Of a stretch of DNA of 64,000 nucleotides, positions 17,343-26,429 are shown piece by piece (within the stretch, counting starts at the first letter, position 1; each line of letters begins with the position of its first letter). The stretch covers positions 434,001 through 498,000 of the forward strand of contig JAJPHZ010000035.1 in the NCBI GenBank assembly GCA_021325025.1. The letters are read 5' to 3'. This DNA comes from Pseudomonadota bacterium. GTDB lineage: Bacteria > Desulfobacterota > Binatia > Binatales > Binataceae. The notes under the pieces were generated by a model that was not told where the DNA came from, did no database searches, and worked only from the letters and a program-made list of their open reading frames with translations. The translations under genes were made by a program, and so were the position numbers.

Positions 17343-18179
17343 ATGACTGGCGAAAAGATTCGTGTTCCAGACCTGGCTCGGATGAAGGCGCGCAAGCGCA
17401 AGATCGCGATGCTGACCGCCTACGATTATCCCTTCGCGCGGATCTTCGACCAGGCCGGCATCGACGTGCTGCTGGTGGGCGACACTCTGGGGATGGTGGT
17501 GCAGGGCCGCGATACCACCCTGCCCGTCACCGTCGACGAGATGATCTACCATCTGCGGATGGTGACGCGCGCCTGCACGCGCGCGCTGGTGGTGGGCGAC
17601 ATGCCCTTTTTGTCCTACCAGGTCAGCACCGAAGACGCCTTGCGCAACGCCGGCCGCCTGGTCAAGGAAGGCGGCGCGGAGGCGGTCAAGCTGGAGGGCG
17701 GAGTCACGGTCGCCGAGACCGTCCGCCGCCTGGTCGAGGTGGATATCCCGGTCATGGGGCACATCGGACTGACGCCGCAGTCGATCCATCGGATGGGCGG
17801 TTTCCGCGTGCAAGGGCGGCGCGAGGGACGGGCGGCGGGATGCCGCGAGCGCCTGCTCGAGGATGCCGCCGCGCTGGAGGCGGCCGGGGTCTTCGCGATG
17901 GTACTGGAGGGGATGCCGGCGGAGTTGGCGGCCGAGATCACCGAGCGCACCAGCGTGCCCACCATCGGTATCGGCGCCGGTCCCGAATGCGACGGCCAGG
18001 TGCTGGTGATGCACGATATGCTCGGCCTGACCCAAAGCCGCAAGCCGCGCTTCGTCAAAGTCTATGGCGCGCTGTTCGAGGCAGCCGCTTCGGCCGCCTC
18101 GGCCTACGCGCGCGAGGTGCGTGAGGGCGCCTTCCCGGCGCCCGAACATTGCTACCCGGCCAAGGAGCTGAGCTCGTGA
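17343..18179 (+). CDS. panB: 3-methyl-2-oxobutanoate hydroxymethyltransferase
   Basis: Makes ketopantoate from alpha-ketoisovalerate and methylene-THF. 278 residues in the usual TIM barrel, with MLTAYDYPFARIFD, LVGDTLGMVVQG and the metal/substrate region GHIGLTPQS, and PTIGIGAGPECDGQVLV near the end. It overlaps panC by four bases (GTGA). Its one-carbon donor is also handled by folD and the gcv genes nearby. Confidence 0.96.
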   Translation: MTGEKIRVPDLARMKARKRKIAMLTAYDYPFARIFDQAGIDVLLVGDTLGMVVQGRDTTLPVTVDEMIYHLRMVTRACTRALVVGDMPFLSYQVSTEDALRNAGRLVKEGGAEAVKLEGGVTVAETVRRLVEVDIPVMGHIGLTPQSIHRMGGFRVQGRREGRAAGCRERLLEDAAALEAAGVFAMVLEGMPAELAAEITERTSVPTIGIGAGPECDGQVLVMHDMLGLTQSRKPRFVKVYGALFEAAASAASAYAREVREGAFPAPEHCYPAKELSS

Positions 18180-19030
18180 AGATTATCGAGTCTCCGGCGG
18201 AAATGCAGCGTTTCGCCGAGACTGCGCGCCTGCGCGGGGAGAAAATCGCGCTGGTGCCGACGATGGGCTACCTGCATGAGGGCCATCTGAGCCTGATGCG
18301 TGAGGGGCGCCGGCGCGCCTCGGTGCTGGCCGCTTCGGTGTTCGTCAATCCCACCCAGTTCGGGCCGCGCGAGGACTTGGCCAGCTACCCGCGCGACCTG
18401 CAGCGCGATTGCCGCCTGATGGAGACCGTGCCGGTGGACGTGGTGTTCGCGCCGCGTCCCGAATCGATGTACCTGGCGGGCGCCCAGACCTGGGTCGAGG
18501 TTACCGAACTGACCCGCGGGCTGTGCGGCGCGGCGCGTCCGGGGCATTTCCGCGGCGTGACCACGGTAGTGGCCAAGCTGTTCAACATCGTCAAACCCCA
18601 TCTCGCACTATTTGGCGCAAAGGACTACCAGCAGTTGTGCGCGATTCGCCAGATGGTGCGCGATCTTAACTTCGACGTCGAAATCGTGCCGATGCCGACC
18701 GTGCGCGAAGACGACGGGCTGGCGATGAGTTCACGCAACACTTACCTGTCCCCTGCCGAACGGACGGCGGCGCTCAGCCTGTCGCGCGGACTGGAGGCGG
18801 CACGCCGGGCCTTTGTGCGCGGCGAACGCAGCTCCACCGTGCTGGCTGCGGCGGCGCGCCGCGAGCTGGAGCGGGAGCAAGGCGTTGGGGTGGAGTACGT
18901 CGAGGTGCGCGACGCCATCAGCTTGCAGGAGATTGCCGCGGTCAGCGCACCGGCCGTGGTCGCGGTCGCGGCACGCGTCGGAGGCACGCGGCTGATCGAC
19001 AATATCGTGTTGGAACCGGTGCCCAAGTAG
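18176..19030 (+). CDS. panC: Pantoate--beta-alanine ligase
   Basis: ATP-dependent joining of pantoate and beta-alanine. 284 residues with the nucleotidyltransferase signature PTMGYLHEGHLSL, VFVNPTQFGPREDL, and FGAKDYQQLC in the middle, then SSRNTYLS. The GTG at 18176 overlaps the panB stop in the form GTGA, so translation is probably coupled. Confidence 0.96.
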   Translation: MKIIESPAEMQRFAETARLRGEKIALVPTMGYLHEGHLSLMREGRRRASVLAASVFVNPTQFGPREDLASYPRDLQRDCRLMETVPVDVVFAPRPESMYLAGAQTWVEVTELTRGLCGAARPGHFRGVTTVVAKLFNIVKPHLALFGAKDYQQLCAIRQMVRDLNFDVEIVPMPTVREDDGLAMSSRNTYLSPAERTAALSLSRGLEAARRAFVRGERSSTVLAAAARRELEREQGVGVEYVEVRDAISLQEIAAVSAPAVVAVAARVGGTRLIDNIVLEPVPK

Positions 19031-19115
19031 AGAAACATCCCCCTTGCTTCTCCCCGCTCGGGGAGGAGGACAAAAGAGGTCGGAAAGGAAAGCCCTAGTT
19101 CGGAGTGCAAAGCCA

Positions 19116-19517
19116 ATGAGGATGATGCTGACGGCCAAACTGCATCGGGTGCGGCTGACCCGGGTGGATCGTGATTACGAAGGCAGCATCGCCATCGACC
19201 GCCTGCTGCTGGAGGAGGCCGGCATCCTCGAATACGAAATGGTGCATGTCTGGAACGTGACCAACGGCGAGCGGCTTCAGACCTATGCGATTGCGGCGCC
19301 GGCGGGGTCAGGTGAGGTTTGCCTCAACGGCGCGGCCGCGCACAAGGGCAATCCCGACGACATCGTGATCATCGCGGCATTTGCGCCGATGGAGGAGGAG
19401 CAGGCGCGCAGCCATCGGCCGCGCGTGGTGTACGTCGACCATCACAATCGGTCGCGGAGCAAGAGCGGCAACGGTCAGGCGGCAGGGGTGGGAGCATCGG
19501 GGCCGCGGCCGTTTTGA
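19116..19517 (+). CDS. panD: Aspartate 1-decarboxylase
   Basis: Pyruvoyl enzyme that makes beta-alanine from aspartate. 133 residues. The self-cleavage site Gly-Ser is in DYEGSIAID, where most family members have YxGS; GSGEVCLNGAAAHKG and DDIVIIAAFAPM follow the family pattern. I use the ATG at 19116, where the family alignment begins. The basic tail after VYVDHHN is shorter on homology and likely disordered. It completes panB-panC-panD. Confidence 0.93.
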   Translation: MRMMLTAKLHRVRLTRVDRDYEGSIAIDRLLLEEAGILEYEMVHVWNVTNGERLQTYAIAAPAGSGEVCLNGAAAHKGNPDDIVIIAAFAPMEEEQARSHRPRVVYVDHHNRSRSKSGNGQAAGVGASGPRPF

Positions 19518-19679
19518 GCGCCAAGAATTCGTCGCCGACAGATTTTTGGCGCCATTAAAATGCCGCCTTTGCCGAGTCTGTTCGGTTTTCCTTCTCTTTT
19601 CGCACGCAAAACCCGGCACAGAAAATGATACTACCGTCCTTCGCTTGCTGACATGCGCCCAACGAAGAGGGGGTAGGCG

Positions 19680-19898
19680 ATGATTATCGAAGACAAGGTG
19701 ATGACCCTGCGCGAGGTGTCCGAATATCTCAAGGTTCATCCATCCACCATTTACCGCCAGTTAAAGCGCGGGCTGATCCCGGCCTTCAAGGTGGGCAGCG
19801 ATTGGCGCTTTAACATCGAATCGATCGATCGCTGGCGGCTGGGTCAGGACCGGCCGACGGTGGAAGCCAAACCGGCCTGGGCCGGTCCTGCGCGCTAG
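19680..19898 (+). CDS. Small helix-turn-helix (excisionase-type) protein
   Basis: 72 residues, nearly all one MerR/excisionase-like DNA-binding domain: MTLREVSEYLKVHPSTIYRQ with the recognition helix, then RGLIPAFKVGSDWRF, the wing. This domain occurs in phage excisionases but also in many small chromosomal regulators. No phage genes are near, so a chromosomal regulator is more likely. A GAGGGGG ribosome binding site precedes the ATG. Targets unknown. Confidence 0.85.
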   Translation: MIIEDKVMTLREVSEYLKVHPSTIYRQLKRGLIPAFKVGSDWRFNIESIDRWRLGQDRPTVEAKPAWAGPAR

Positions 19899-19913
19899 GC
19901 GGGATGCGCCGGG

Positions 19914-21887
19914 TCAGGCGCCGCTGCCGGTCGCGGCAGCCGGTGCCGGCCCGACGTATTCCATCGCCAGCCATCCCCGCAGCGGATCGACACCGGCGAT
20001 GCGCACCAGGATTTTCGAGTCATTGCCCACTTTGGGCGCACCGCGCAAGGTGCCGCGCACGGCGTAATCGGTCAGCTCGGCACTGGCGCCCTCGCGCAGC
20101 GCGGTTGCCGCCAGCACCTGATCGGGAGCCATCCGCTCCAGGTAGCGCAGCGACCAGTAGCGCTTGGAGCGGCGCTCCAGCTCGCGCAATTCGGTGTCGG
20201 CCGCTTCGGCGTTGGCCAGCACGGTTAGCAACTCGTCGGTCTGATAAAGCTTACCGGCTTTGACTAAAAAGCCCATCAACTGGCGTTGCAGCACCAAGTC
20301 GGCGTAGCGGCGGATGGGCGAGCTGAGCTGGGCGTAAAACTCCAGTCCGATCCCGGCGTGCAGGCCGGGGAACAGCGACAGACGCGGCGCCTGCACGGCG
20401 AGCTCGCCGCCGCTGCCGGGTTGCACGCGGTAAATGATCGGCACCGAGTTGGCGGCGCAAAACCGCGCCGCCAGCGCGTTGCTCAGAATCATGTACTCAG
20501 CCACCATCAGGCGGCTGGGTGAATCGCCCTCAATCACGCTGATTTCGATGGAGCCGTCGCGCACCCGTACCTTGGATTCGCGCCGGCGCACCAGCACCGC
20601 ACCTGCCCGCCGGCGCCATTCGCGCAGCTTCAGCGCCATCGCGTAAAGCGCCTTGACCGTGTGCGCGCCCTCCCATTCGCCTTCGCCGCCGCCCGCGATC
20701 AGCGCGTCGGCATCCGTATAGGTAAGGCGGGCATCGACCTTGACCGTCGCCGGATAAATCCTGAACTCCGCCACGCTGCCGTCGGCGCGCAGGCGCACGT
20801 CGGTGGTCAGCACCAGGCGATCCAAACCGGCGATCAGACTGGCGCCCTCGCACGACACGCGCTCGGGCAGCATCCGCAGCGTCGCCTCGGGCAGATAGAC
20901 AGTGGCGCCGCGCGCCGCCGCCTCGCGGTCCATCGCGCCCTCTCGCGCCACCCAATCGGCCACCAGCGCGATATGAATCAGCACGCGCAAACCCCCGTCG
21001 GGCAGCGGCGCGCAGGCCAGCGCGTCGTCGATTTCGACTGTCTCCTCGTCATCGATACTGACCGACAACAGCGCGTCGGCGCGCGGATGGGGGGCCGGAT
21101 TGACGCTGGCCGCCTCTTGCAGCGCCGCGGCGCTGAACTGGGTGCGAAGTCCGCCGATCAGCACGTAGCGCGGCGCGCCCATCGGTATGCCCAAGCGCTC
21201 CAGCACTTCGTAGGCGGCTTCGGCGGGCGGCAAATCGGGCGCGGCCGCGCTCAGCAGCGCGGTCAAATCGTTGCTGCGCGTGGAAGGATTATCGAGATAC
21301 TTGCGCAACTGCTCGACCAGCCCAGCCGTTTGCTCGTCGGCGGGCACTGGCTGACGGCCATCGAGCAGCACATCGTGGATCAGGGCCTGGATGCGCCGGT
21401 TCTCCTCGCTGCGCAGACGGGTGCGTTCCTGCTGCACGCGGATGCGTTCGACGCGGTCGGCGGGATTGGGGACGAACTCCAGGTGGCGGCGGGTGAAGTA
21501 CAGCCGGTCATTGAGCAGGGCATCGAGCATCACGGTGGTGCCGATCGCCGAACGCTGGCCGAAGAACAATTCCGCCAGTTCCTCGGCACTGTAGCTCTCG
21601 CCCTGCTCCCTGACCACTTCCCACAACAGCCGCAAGTCCAGTTCCGACGCCAGCCGCATCCGCTCCGCCTCCAGCTCAGCCAGCGCGCTGTGCAGATTGG
21701 CGGCATCGACGGCGCGTCCCGGATGGCGTACCAGGATCAACTCGTGTGAAACCAGTTTCTCGCGCCCGTCGGCGCCAAGCACGGCGACACGCTCGCCCTG
21801 CTCGCGCACGACCAGGCCGGGTCGAAGCCGGCCCTGGTCGAGAAATTCGACCAGCCGGCCGGAGGTTTTGCTGATGGCTTGAGGCAC
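19914..21887 (-). CDS. RNB-domain ribonuclease (RNase II/R family)
   Basis: 3'-5' exoribonuclease family, about 657 residues. The RNB catalytic core begins near residue 290 with SIDDEETVEIDDALA, giving the acidic metal ligands, and the later YAQLSSPIRRYADLVLQRQL matches the family block. The N-terminal 280 residues lack an obvious paired cold-shock domain and look divergent, as in the cyanobacterial/plastid-type RNB proteins. The C-terminus may hold a short S1-like end. Start could be GTG 21887 or TTG 21890. Confidence 0.88.
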   Translation of the reverse strand: MPQAISKTSGRLVEFLDQGRLRPGLVVREQGERVAVLGADGREKLVSHELILVRHPGRAVDAANLHSALAELEAERMRLASELDLRLLWEVVREQGESYSAEELAELFFGQRSAIGTTVMLDALLNDRLYFTRRHLEFVPNPADRVERIRVQQERTRLRSEENRRIQALIHDVLLDGRQPVPADEQTAGLVEQLRKYLDNPSTRSNDLTALLSAAAPDLPPAEAAYEVLERLGIPMGAPRYVLIGGLRTQFSAAALQEAASVNPAPHPRADALLSVSIDDEETVEIDDALACAPLPDGGLRVLIHIALVADWVAREGAMDREAAARGATVYLPEATLRMLPERVSCEGASLIAGLDRLVLTTDVRLRADGSVAEFRIYPATVKVDARLTYTDADALIAGGGEGEWEGAHTVKALYAMALKLREWRRRAGAVLVRRRESKVRVRDGSIEISVIEGDSPSRLMVAEYMILSNALAARFCAANSVPIIYRVQPGSGGELAVQAPRLSLFPGLHAGIGLEFYAQLSSPIRRYADLVLQRQLMGFLVKAGKLYQTDELLTVLANAEAADTELRELERRSKRYWSLRYLERMAPDQVLAATALREGASAELTDYAVRGTLRGAPKVGNDSKILVRIAGVDPLRGWLAMEYVGPAPAAATGSGA

Positions 21888-22062
21888 CAATTTTCGTCAG
21901 TCGAATCTTATATTATAGCTGAGTCCGCCGCCACGAGCATCAGCATGGTACACCCGGGGGAGAACACACCACGCACTTCAAACCACGACACCATCGAGCC
22001 TTTCAGGCTCAACCTTATGGCTGACCGCTCATGTCCGGCGGCGCGGAGATGAGTCCGCTTGC

Positions 22063-23049
22063 CTAAGGAGTGTTGAAAATCATGATTTCGGCGCGCTGTG
22101 CGCCGCGCTGCGGTACGGCCACGTAAAGCCGATGGACCCCGGGCACCAGCAGCGCGGTGCGCGCTCCGGGAGCAGTGGTTACGGAGGCGAGCCTATCGTA
22201 GGTCATCGAGTCCGCCTGCCGGAACACACTGACGCATCCTTGGCCGCCTGTAAGATAGATTAGTCTACTCACTGTATCATAGAACAGATCGTCGGTGTCG
22301 CCGCATGCGCTGAGCATCGCGACCTCCCTGCCCGCCTGGGCTTCCAGCACCACCATCCGGGCGGGATTGCGGGTGCCGATGAACAGCCGCTTGCCGGCCT
22401 CGTCCAGCGCCATCGGAAAGTTGGCGGCCGCCTCCTTCAGCTTCCATCTGTAGAGCAGCTTACGGCTGGCGCGATCGATCACCTCGATTTCGCCGGCGCT
22501 GGGAACATTAACGAATATCCGCGTCCCGCGCATCTCGAGTTGAAACGACTCCGGATGTCCGTCGAGCGGGATTTTCGCGGTCTGCACGGCCCGCTCCGGA
22601 TCGATCACTGCCAACGCGCCTTCACCGTAGCCAGCGTAGACCAGGTTGGCGTCGGCGTCGTAGCGGACGTTGTCGGCATCATCGAGCCCGCGCACCGCGC
22701 CCAGCGGCTTGAGATCCCTGGTGTAAAAAGTCAGCGTGCCCGCGCCGCCCGCGGCGACGGCCACCTTGCCCGACTTCGGCAGGTAGCAGACCCCCTGCGG
22801 CACACTGACTTTGGCCGCCGCGATCGCTCTGGCCGATTGGGTATCGAGGCTCAGCAAACGGTTGGCGCCCAGCGCCGCGACGAACAGCAGGCGACCGTCC
22901 GCAGTCGCCGCCATGTGGTCGATTCGTCCTTGGATGCCGGCCAACGGGATCGCGCCGGCCGCCTGCAACACGCTCGCACGCGCACGGGCGGTCAGAACGC
23001 CCAGCGCCGCAACCAACAGTATCGGGACGGCTCGTAACCGGAATTTCAT
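22063..23049 (-). CDS. Secreted YncE-like beta-propeller protein
   Basis: 328 residues with an N-terminal signal peptide (KFRLRAVPILLVAALGVLTA). The rest is repeated four-strand blades typical of the YVTN/YncE propellers, e.g. DHMAATADGRLLFVAALGANRLLSLD and DNVRYDADANLVYAGYGEGALAVID. Likely periplasmic. No enzyme motif is visible; such proteins bind partners or ligands. Confidence 0.8.
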   Translation of the reverse strand: MKFRLRAVPILLVAALGVLTARARASVLQAAGAIPLAGIQGRIDHMAATADGRLLFVAALGANRLLSLDTQSARAIAAAKVSVPQGVCYLPKSGKVAVAAGGAGTLTFYTRDLKPLGAVRGLDDADNVRYDADANLVYAGYGEGALAVIDPERAVQTAKIPLDGHPESFQLEMRGTRIFVNVPSAGEIEVIDRASRKLLYRWKLKEAAANFPMALDEAGKRLFIGTRNPARMVVLEAQAGREVAMLSACGDTDDLFYDTVSRLIYLTGGQGCVSVFRQADSMTYDRLASVTTAPGARTALLVPGVHRLYVAVPQRGAQRAEIMIFNTP

Positions 23050-23065
23050 AACCACCAATTCTAGC

Positions 23066-23779
23066 TTACGGAGCCGGAACTGTCCGGGCAGAGGACGTGT
23101 GGCTGAAGTCCTTGATCAGTTTGCGCGCACGCTCGATTGCGCCGCTGACCAGCCCGCGCTCGGGTTCCGTCAATGGCAGGGAACGGCGCACGAACTGCCG
23201 GAGAATCTGCAAATGCTCCGCCAGCGCGGCGCGGGCCGCGGCCGCATGGGGGGATTTGTTTGCCTGCAGCTTGCGCGGCCCCTCATGGCCGCCCTCGGAG
23301 AAGTACCAGTCCTTGAACTGGCCACGGAATCCGGCCCGAAACATCAATTCGCCCAGGTACGATGCGGGCGGCGGCACGCGCGCCACCAGTTCGGCCAGGG
23401 TCTGGTCCTGACCGCCGCTGTCATAGTCGATCATCAGGTGGCCGCCGGGTGGGATCAGGCGGCCGAACAGGCCGATGATGCCGGCTTCAAGTCCCAATTC
23501 GCGCGCGTCCACCGCACGGCCCTGTGCAAACTCGACGCGGGGAAAAATGCGGCATTCGACCCATTGCTTGACCCCGCGTCCGCCGCCGCTGAAAATCGCC
23601 TTCACGAAATGGCTGGCGGAGGTTTCGCCCTGCGAATCGGCGAGAGCGATGTCGACGTACAGCCATCCCGGGCGCGGGCGCACGGGGCGCATCCCGGTTA
23701 CATTGAGGTGGAAGCGGCCCAAGCGGCGGCCGTCGATCTTGCGGGCCATCGCCGCCGCCGCGCCTGTCAGCTCTGTCAT
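23066..23779 (-). CDS. DUF1122-like protein of unknown function
   Basis: 237 residues with no signal peptide. The segments GGHLMIDYDSGGQDQ and especially the sequence FKDWYFSEGGHEGPRKLQANK resemble, from memory, the DUF1122 family known mostly from archaea. The function is not known. The ATG at 23779 is preferred over a TTG at 23797. It is divergent from the small zinc-ribbon gene. Confidence 0.6.
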   Translation of the reverse strand: MTELTGAAAAMARKIDGRRLGRFHLNVTGMRPVRPRPGWLYVDIALADSQGETSASHFVKAIFSGGGRGVKQWVECRIFPRVEFAQGRAVDARELGLEAGIIGLFGRLIPPGGHLMIDYDSGGQDQTLAELVARVPPPASYLGELMFRAGFRGQFKDWYFSEGGHEGPRKLQANKSPHAAAARAALAEHLQILRQFVRRSLPLTEPERGLVSGAIERARKLIKDFSHTSSARTVPAP

Positions 23780-23849
23780 AAACGATGGGATTGCCAAGTG
23801 AAATGGTTTACTATAACGCTCAGGTTTCCGGATGGTCCGGATTTAGCCT

Positions 23850-24107
23850 ATGCATGGACCCCAAGTCCAGTCTGCCTGGTTCCCAACCGCCCACTGCTCA
23901 GCGTGCGAGAAGGTTGTGCTCACTTATATCGCGATCGACGATGGCGGCCTGGAGATGCGCCGATGCGTCGACTGCGACGCGGCCATCGGTGGAGACCTGG
24001 AGTGGGTCGGCGCCGACGCGCTCGAGCGGCTCGGCTACCACTTCGGCGCGCCGGACAGACGGTCCGGGGGATGTGGCGGGGGCGGATGCGGTTCGTGTTC
24101 CAGATAG
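23850..24107 (+). CDS. Small zinc-ribbon protein with Gly/Cys tail
   Basis: 85 residues. Two cysteine pairs, CSAC (16, 19) and CVDC (39, 42), form a likely zinc ribbon around KVVLTYIAIDD. The tail is GGCGGGGCGSCSR with cysteines at 75, 80 and 83. The ending recalls FmdB-like small regulators and metal-binding tails. It ends 84 bases before the FBPase gene and may share its transcript. Function unknown. Confidence 0.65.
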   Translation: MHGPQVQSAWFPTAHCSACEKVVLTYIAIDDGGLEMRRCVDCDAAIGGDLEWVGADALERLGYHFGAPDRRSGGCGGGGCGSCSR

Positions 24108-24191
24108 TTGTTGTGGCCAAAACCCGCAAAAGACGATATTCAAGCAAGTAAATAACCACCAAGCCCGCTGAAATCTGTTGGAGGAACGGCG

Positions 24192-25334
24192 ATGAAAACA
24201 ACCATTTCCGTAATCAAGGCTGATGTCGGCTCGATCGGCGGCCACATCAAGCCCAGCGCCCGGCTCAAGGAGACGGTCGAGCGCTTCGTGCGCGAGAAGG
24301 GCAAAAAGCTCCTGCTCGACGTCTACGTCAGCTCCACCGGCGACGACGTCGCCCTGCTGATGTCGCATGACCGCGGCGTCGATGATCCCAAGATCCATGA
24401 ACTGGCCTGGGACGCCTTTATGGCCGGCACCAAGGTGGCCAAGGAGCAGGGCCTTTACGGGGCGGGCCAGGACCTGCTCAAGGACGCCTTTTCCGGCAAT
24501 ATCCGCGGCATGGGCCCGGCCTCATGCGAGATGGAGTTTGAGGAGCGGCCCAACGAGCCGTTTTTGTTCTTCGCCGCCGACAAGACCGATCCGGGCGCCT
24601 ACAATCTGCCGCTTTACCTGGCATTCTGCGATCCCATGCACTGCGCCGGGCTGTTGCTGTCGCCCAAGATGGCCAAGGGCTTCACCTTCACCATCATGGA
24701 CGTCAACCACACCGAAGGCGACCGCGTAATCGAGCTGAACGCCCCCGAGGAGCTGTATGACATCGCCTGTCTGCTGCGCGACAACGAGCGCTTCGTGGTG
24801 GAGTCGGTGCGCAGCCGCGCCAACAACGATATCGCCGCCGTAGTGTCGACCTCGCGCCTGCACAATATCGCGGGCACTTACACCGGCAAGGACGACCCGG
24901 TCGCGCTGGTGCGCAGCCAGGGCAATTTTCCCGCCACCGGCGAGATTCTCTCGCCCTACCGCATCGGCCATTACGTCGCCGGCACCATGCGCGGCAGCCA
25001 CAACGGTCCGCTGATGCCGGTGAAGCTGAATTCGACGATTTCCTTCTTCGACGGGCCGGCGGTAGTGAGCTGCGCCGCGTTTTGCGTGCATGAGGGCAAG
25101 TTCACCGAGCCGGTGGATGCCTTCGACCATCCGTTCTGGGATTGGGTGCGCAATAACGTATCGCAAAAGGCAGCCGAGATTCGCAACCAGGGCTTTTCGG
25201 GTCCGGCGATGCTGCCCTACAGCGAGTTGGAGTACGGCGGCGTAGTCGAAAAGATGGGCCAGTTGGACCAGCGCTTCATCGTGCGCAAGGAGAAGGAAGC
25301 CATCGGCAACGGCCGCAAGACCAAGGCCGCCTGA
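24192..25334 (+). CDS. fbp: Fructose 1,6-bisphosphate aldolase/phosphatase (class V, archaeal type)
   Basis: Bifunctional gluconeogenic enzyme that condenses triose phosphates and dephosphorylates the product to fructose 6-phosphate. 380 residues, with the N-terminal ISVIKADVGSIGGH metal site, a central DKTDPGAYNLPLY, and GLLLSPKMAKGF, all characteristic of this family found in archaea and deep-branching bacteria. A GGAGG site precedes the ATG. An intrinsic terminator follows directly. Confidence 0.95.
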   Translation: MKTTISVIKADVGSIGGHIKPSARLKETVERFVREKGKKLLLDVYVSSTGDDVALLMSHDRGVDDPKIHELAWDAFMAGTKVAKEQGLYGAGQDLLKDAFSGNIRGMGPASCEMEFEERPNEPFLFFAADKTDPGAYNLPLYLAFCDPMHCAGLLLSPKMAKGFTFTIMDVNHTEGDRVIELNAPEELYDIACLLRDNERFVVESVRSRANNDIAAVVSTSRLHNIAGTYTGKDDPVALVRSQGNFPATGEILSPYRIGHYVAGTMRGSHNGPLMPVKLNSTISFFDGPAVVSCAAFCVHEGKFTEPVDAFDHPFWDWVRNNVSQKAAEIRNQGFSGPAMLPYSELEYGGVVEKMGQLDQRFIVRKEKEAIGNGRKTKAA

Positions 25335-25364
25335 TTCGCGCCTCTTCCCCAGCCAAAACCGACC

Positions 25365-25397
25365 GGAGGCGGCCGCATCGGCCGCCTCCTGCTTTTT
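25365..25397 (+). terminator. Intrinsic terminator after fbp
   Basis: Perfect 10-base stem GGAGGCGGCC/GGCCGCCTCC around a 5-base loop, followed by TGCTTTTT. It lies 30 bases past the fbp stop and is the clearest plus-strand terminator in the window. Confidence 0.9.
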
Positions 25398-25549
25398 CCG
25401 CCTGGGGAATGTCTTCAATGCTCAGGCGGCAAGGGCATTAGGCGGGTGCTCCTTAACTGTGCCCACCCCACCATAATTCCTTCTGGCAGATGTTGCAGCC
25501 CGGAGGACATAACCCGGACTGACGACAAGCGGCCGCGCCGCTTGTCGCC

Positions 25550-25840
25550 CTATGGCATCGAGGGCGGGGGCAGAGGCGGAATTTTCGGCAGCCGCCGACG
25601 CCGGTGGCGGCGCGCATGCGGCGTCGGCGTCGGCGCGGGCTGCGCGGCGCCGTAGCTTGCCGCCGCTGCCGGAGTGGCAGCAGCAGGCTCAGTTTGATTC
25701 GATGCAGGCCCTTGCGGGCGCCCGGTTCCATCCAGCCCGTACAGCATCATCGCCAGGAACGCGAGTGCACAGGCGACACCGGCCGTGGGTTTTCGTACGA
25801 ATTGCCCGGCCTGGCAACAGCCCGCGCGGTGCGTCGTCAT
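25550..25840 (-). CDS. Small membrane-anchored Pro/Ala-rich protein
   Basis: 96 residues. One hydrophobic segment (GVACALAFLAMMLYGL) follows a short N-terminal part, then an Ala/Pro/Thr-rich stretch and a basic tail with HARRHRRRR and a proline end. The ATG at 25840 overlaps the stop of the upstream six-cysteine gene (ATGA), which supports real co-translation. No known family. Confidence 0.5.
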   Translation of the reverse strand: MTTHRAGCCQAGQFVRKPTAGVACALAFLAMMLYGLDGTGRPQGPASNQTEPAAATPAAAASYGAAQPAPTPTPHARRHRRRRLPKIPPLPPPSMP

Positions 25841-26295
25841 TGCGCGGGCCCCCGTGTGACGTCCCACACCCCTTCTTCCAACAACTCTCCGCCCTGGTAG
25901 CAGGAGTAGGCGCCGTGGATGGTGGTGGGTGAGGTGAGCACGCCGTTGTAATAGCAATTCGACACATCTGCCGGCACCACAACCGACAGCCGGATATCCT
26001 TACCGGCGATTCTTCCCGAAACGATCTTTCCGGTGTCGTCGGCGCCGCCGTTACGGCAGTCCAGGTTGCCGTACGCGCAGGTGAACTTGCCCTTGATGCG
26101 GTCGCCCTTGTGCCGGAAGGTAAACGTAATCTTGTTGACGGCATTGCACCTGCCGCTGGCAAAGGCACATGGCGGAGTAACCCGCGTGGTGCCCGACCAC
26201 AAGCCGCTGATATCGGTGGTCTGTGCCCCGGCCGCACCGGCGCTTAACACCATTGCGGCGAGAAATATTGTCGCTGCGTGCGGAATTGGCCTCAC
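25837..26295 (-). CDS. Secreted six-cysteine protein, 'GLW' family member A
   Basis: 152 residues with a signal peptide ending near GAAGAQ. The mature part starts DISGLWSG and has six cysteines at 43, 50, 73, 80, 114 and 132, the middle pair in CAYGNLDCRN and later ones in VSNCYYNG and GAYSCYQGG. A clear relative is at 37392-37874 with nearly the same spacing. No known domain recognised. The GTG start has a good AAGGAG site. Confidence 0.7.
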   Translation of the reverse strand: MRPIPHAATIFLAAMVLSAGAAGAQTTDISGLWSGTTRVTPPCAFASGRCNAVNKITFTFRHKGDRIKGKFTCAYGNLDCRNGGADDTGKIVSGRIAGKDIRLSVVVPADVSNCYYNGVLTSPTTIHGAYSCYQGGELLEEGVWDVTRGPAQ

Positions 26296-26429
26296 AACCG
26301 CTCCTTCCGGTCAGGTTTTGCTCCCGAAAGGATGTACCAGATGACGGTTGGGAAGACGAGAGTTAGCAAGCGGCAAACCCCAACCGCCGCGCGAAACGAG
26401 GAACAACCCTCCCGGCCAGTGCTCTTTTC

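Noticed and set aside
19680..19898. Phage excisionase as evidence of a prophage
   Set aside because: The small HTH protein has this fold, but no integrase, attachment repeat or phage gene is near.
25453..25731. Cysteine- and arginine-rich minus-strand frame
   Set aside because: It overlaps, in another frame, the small membrane-anchored gene at 25550-25840 that is coupled to its neighbour by an ATGA overlap, and its composition is typical of a shifted frame.
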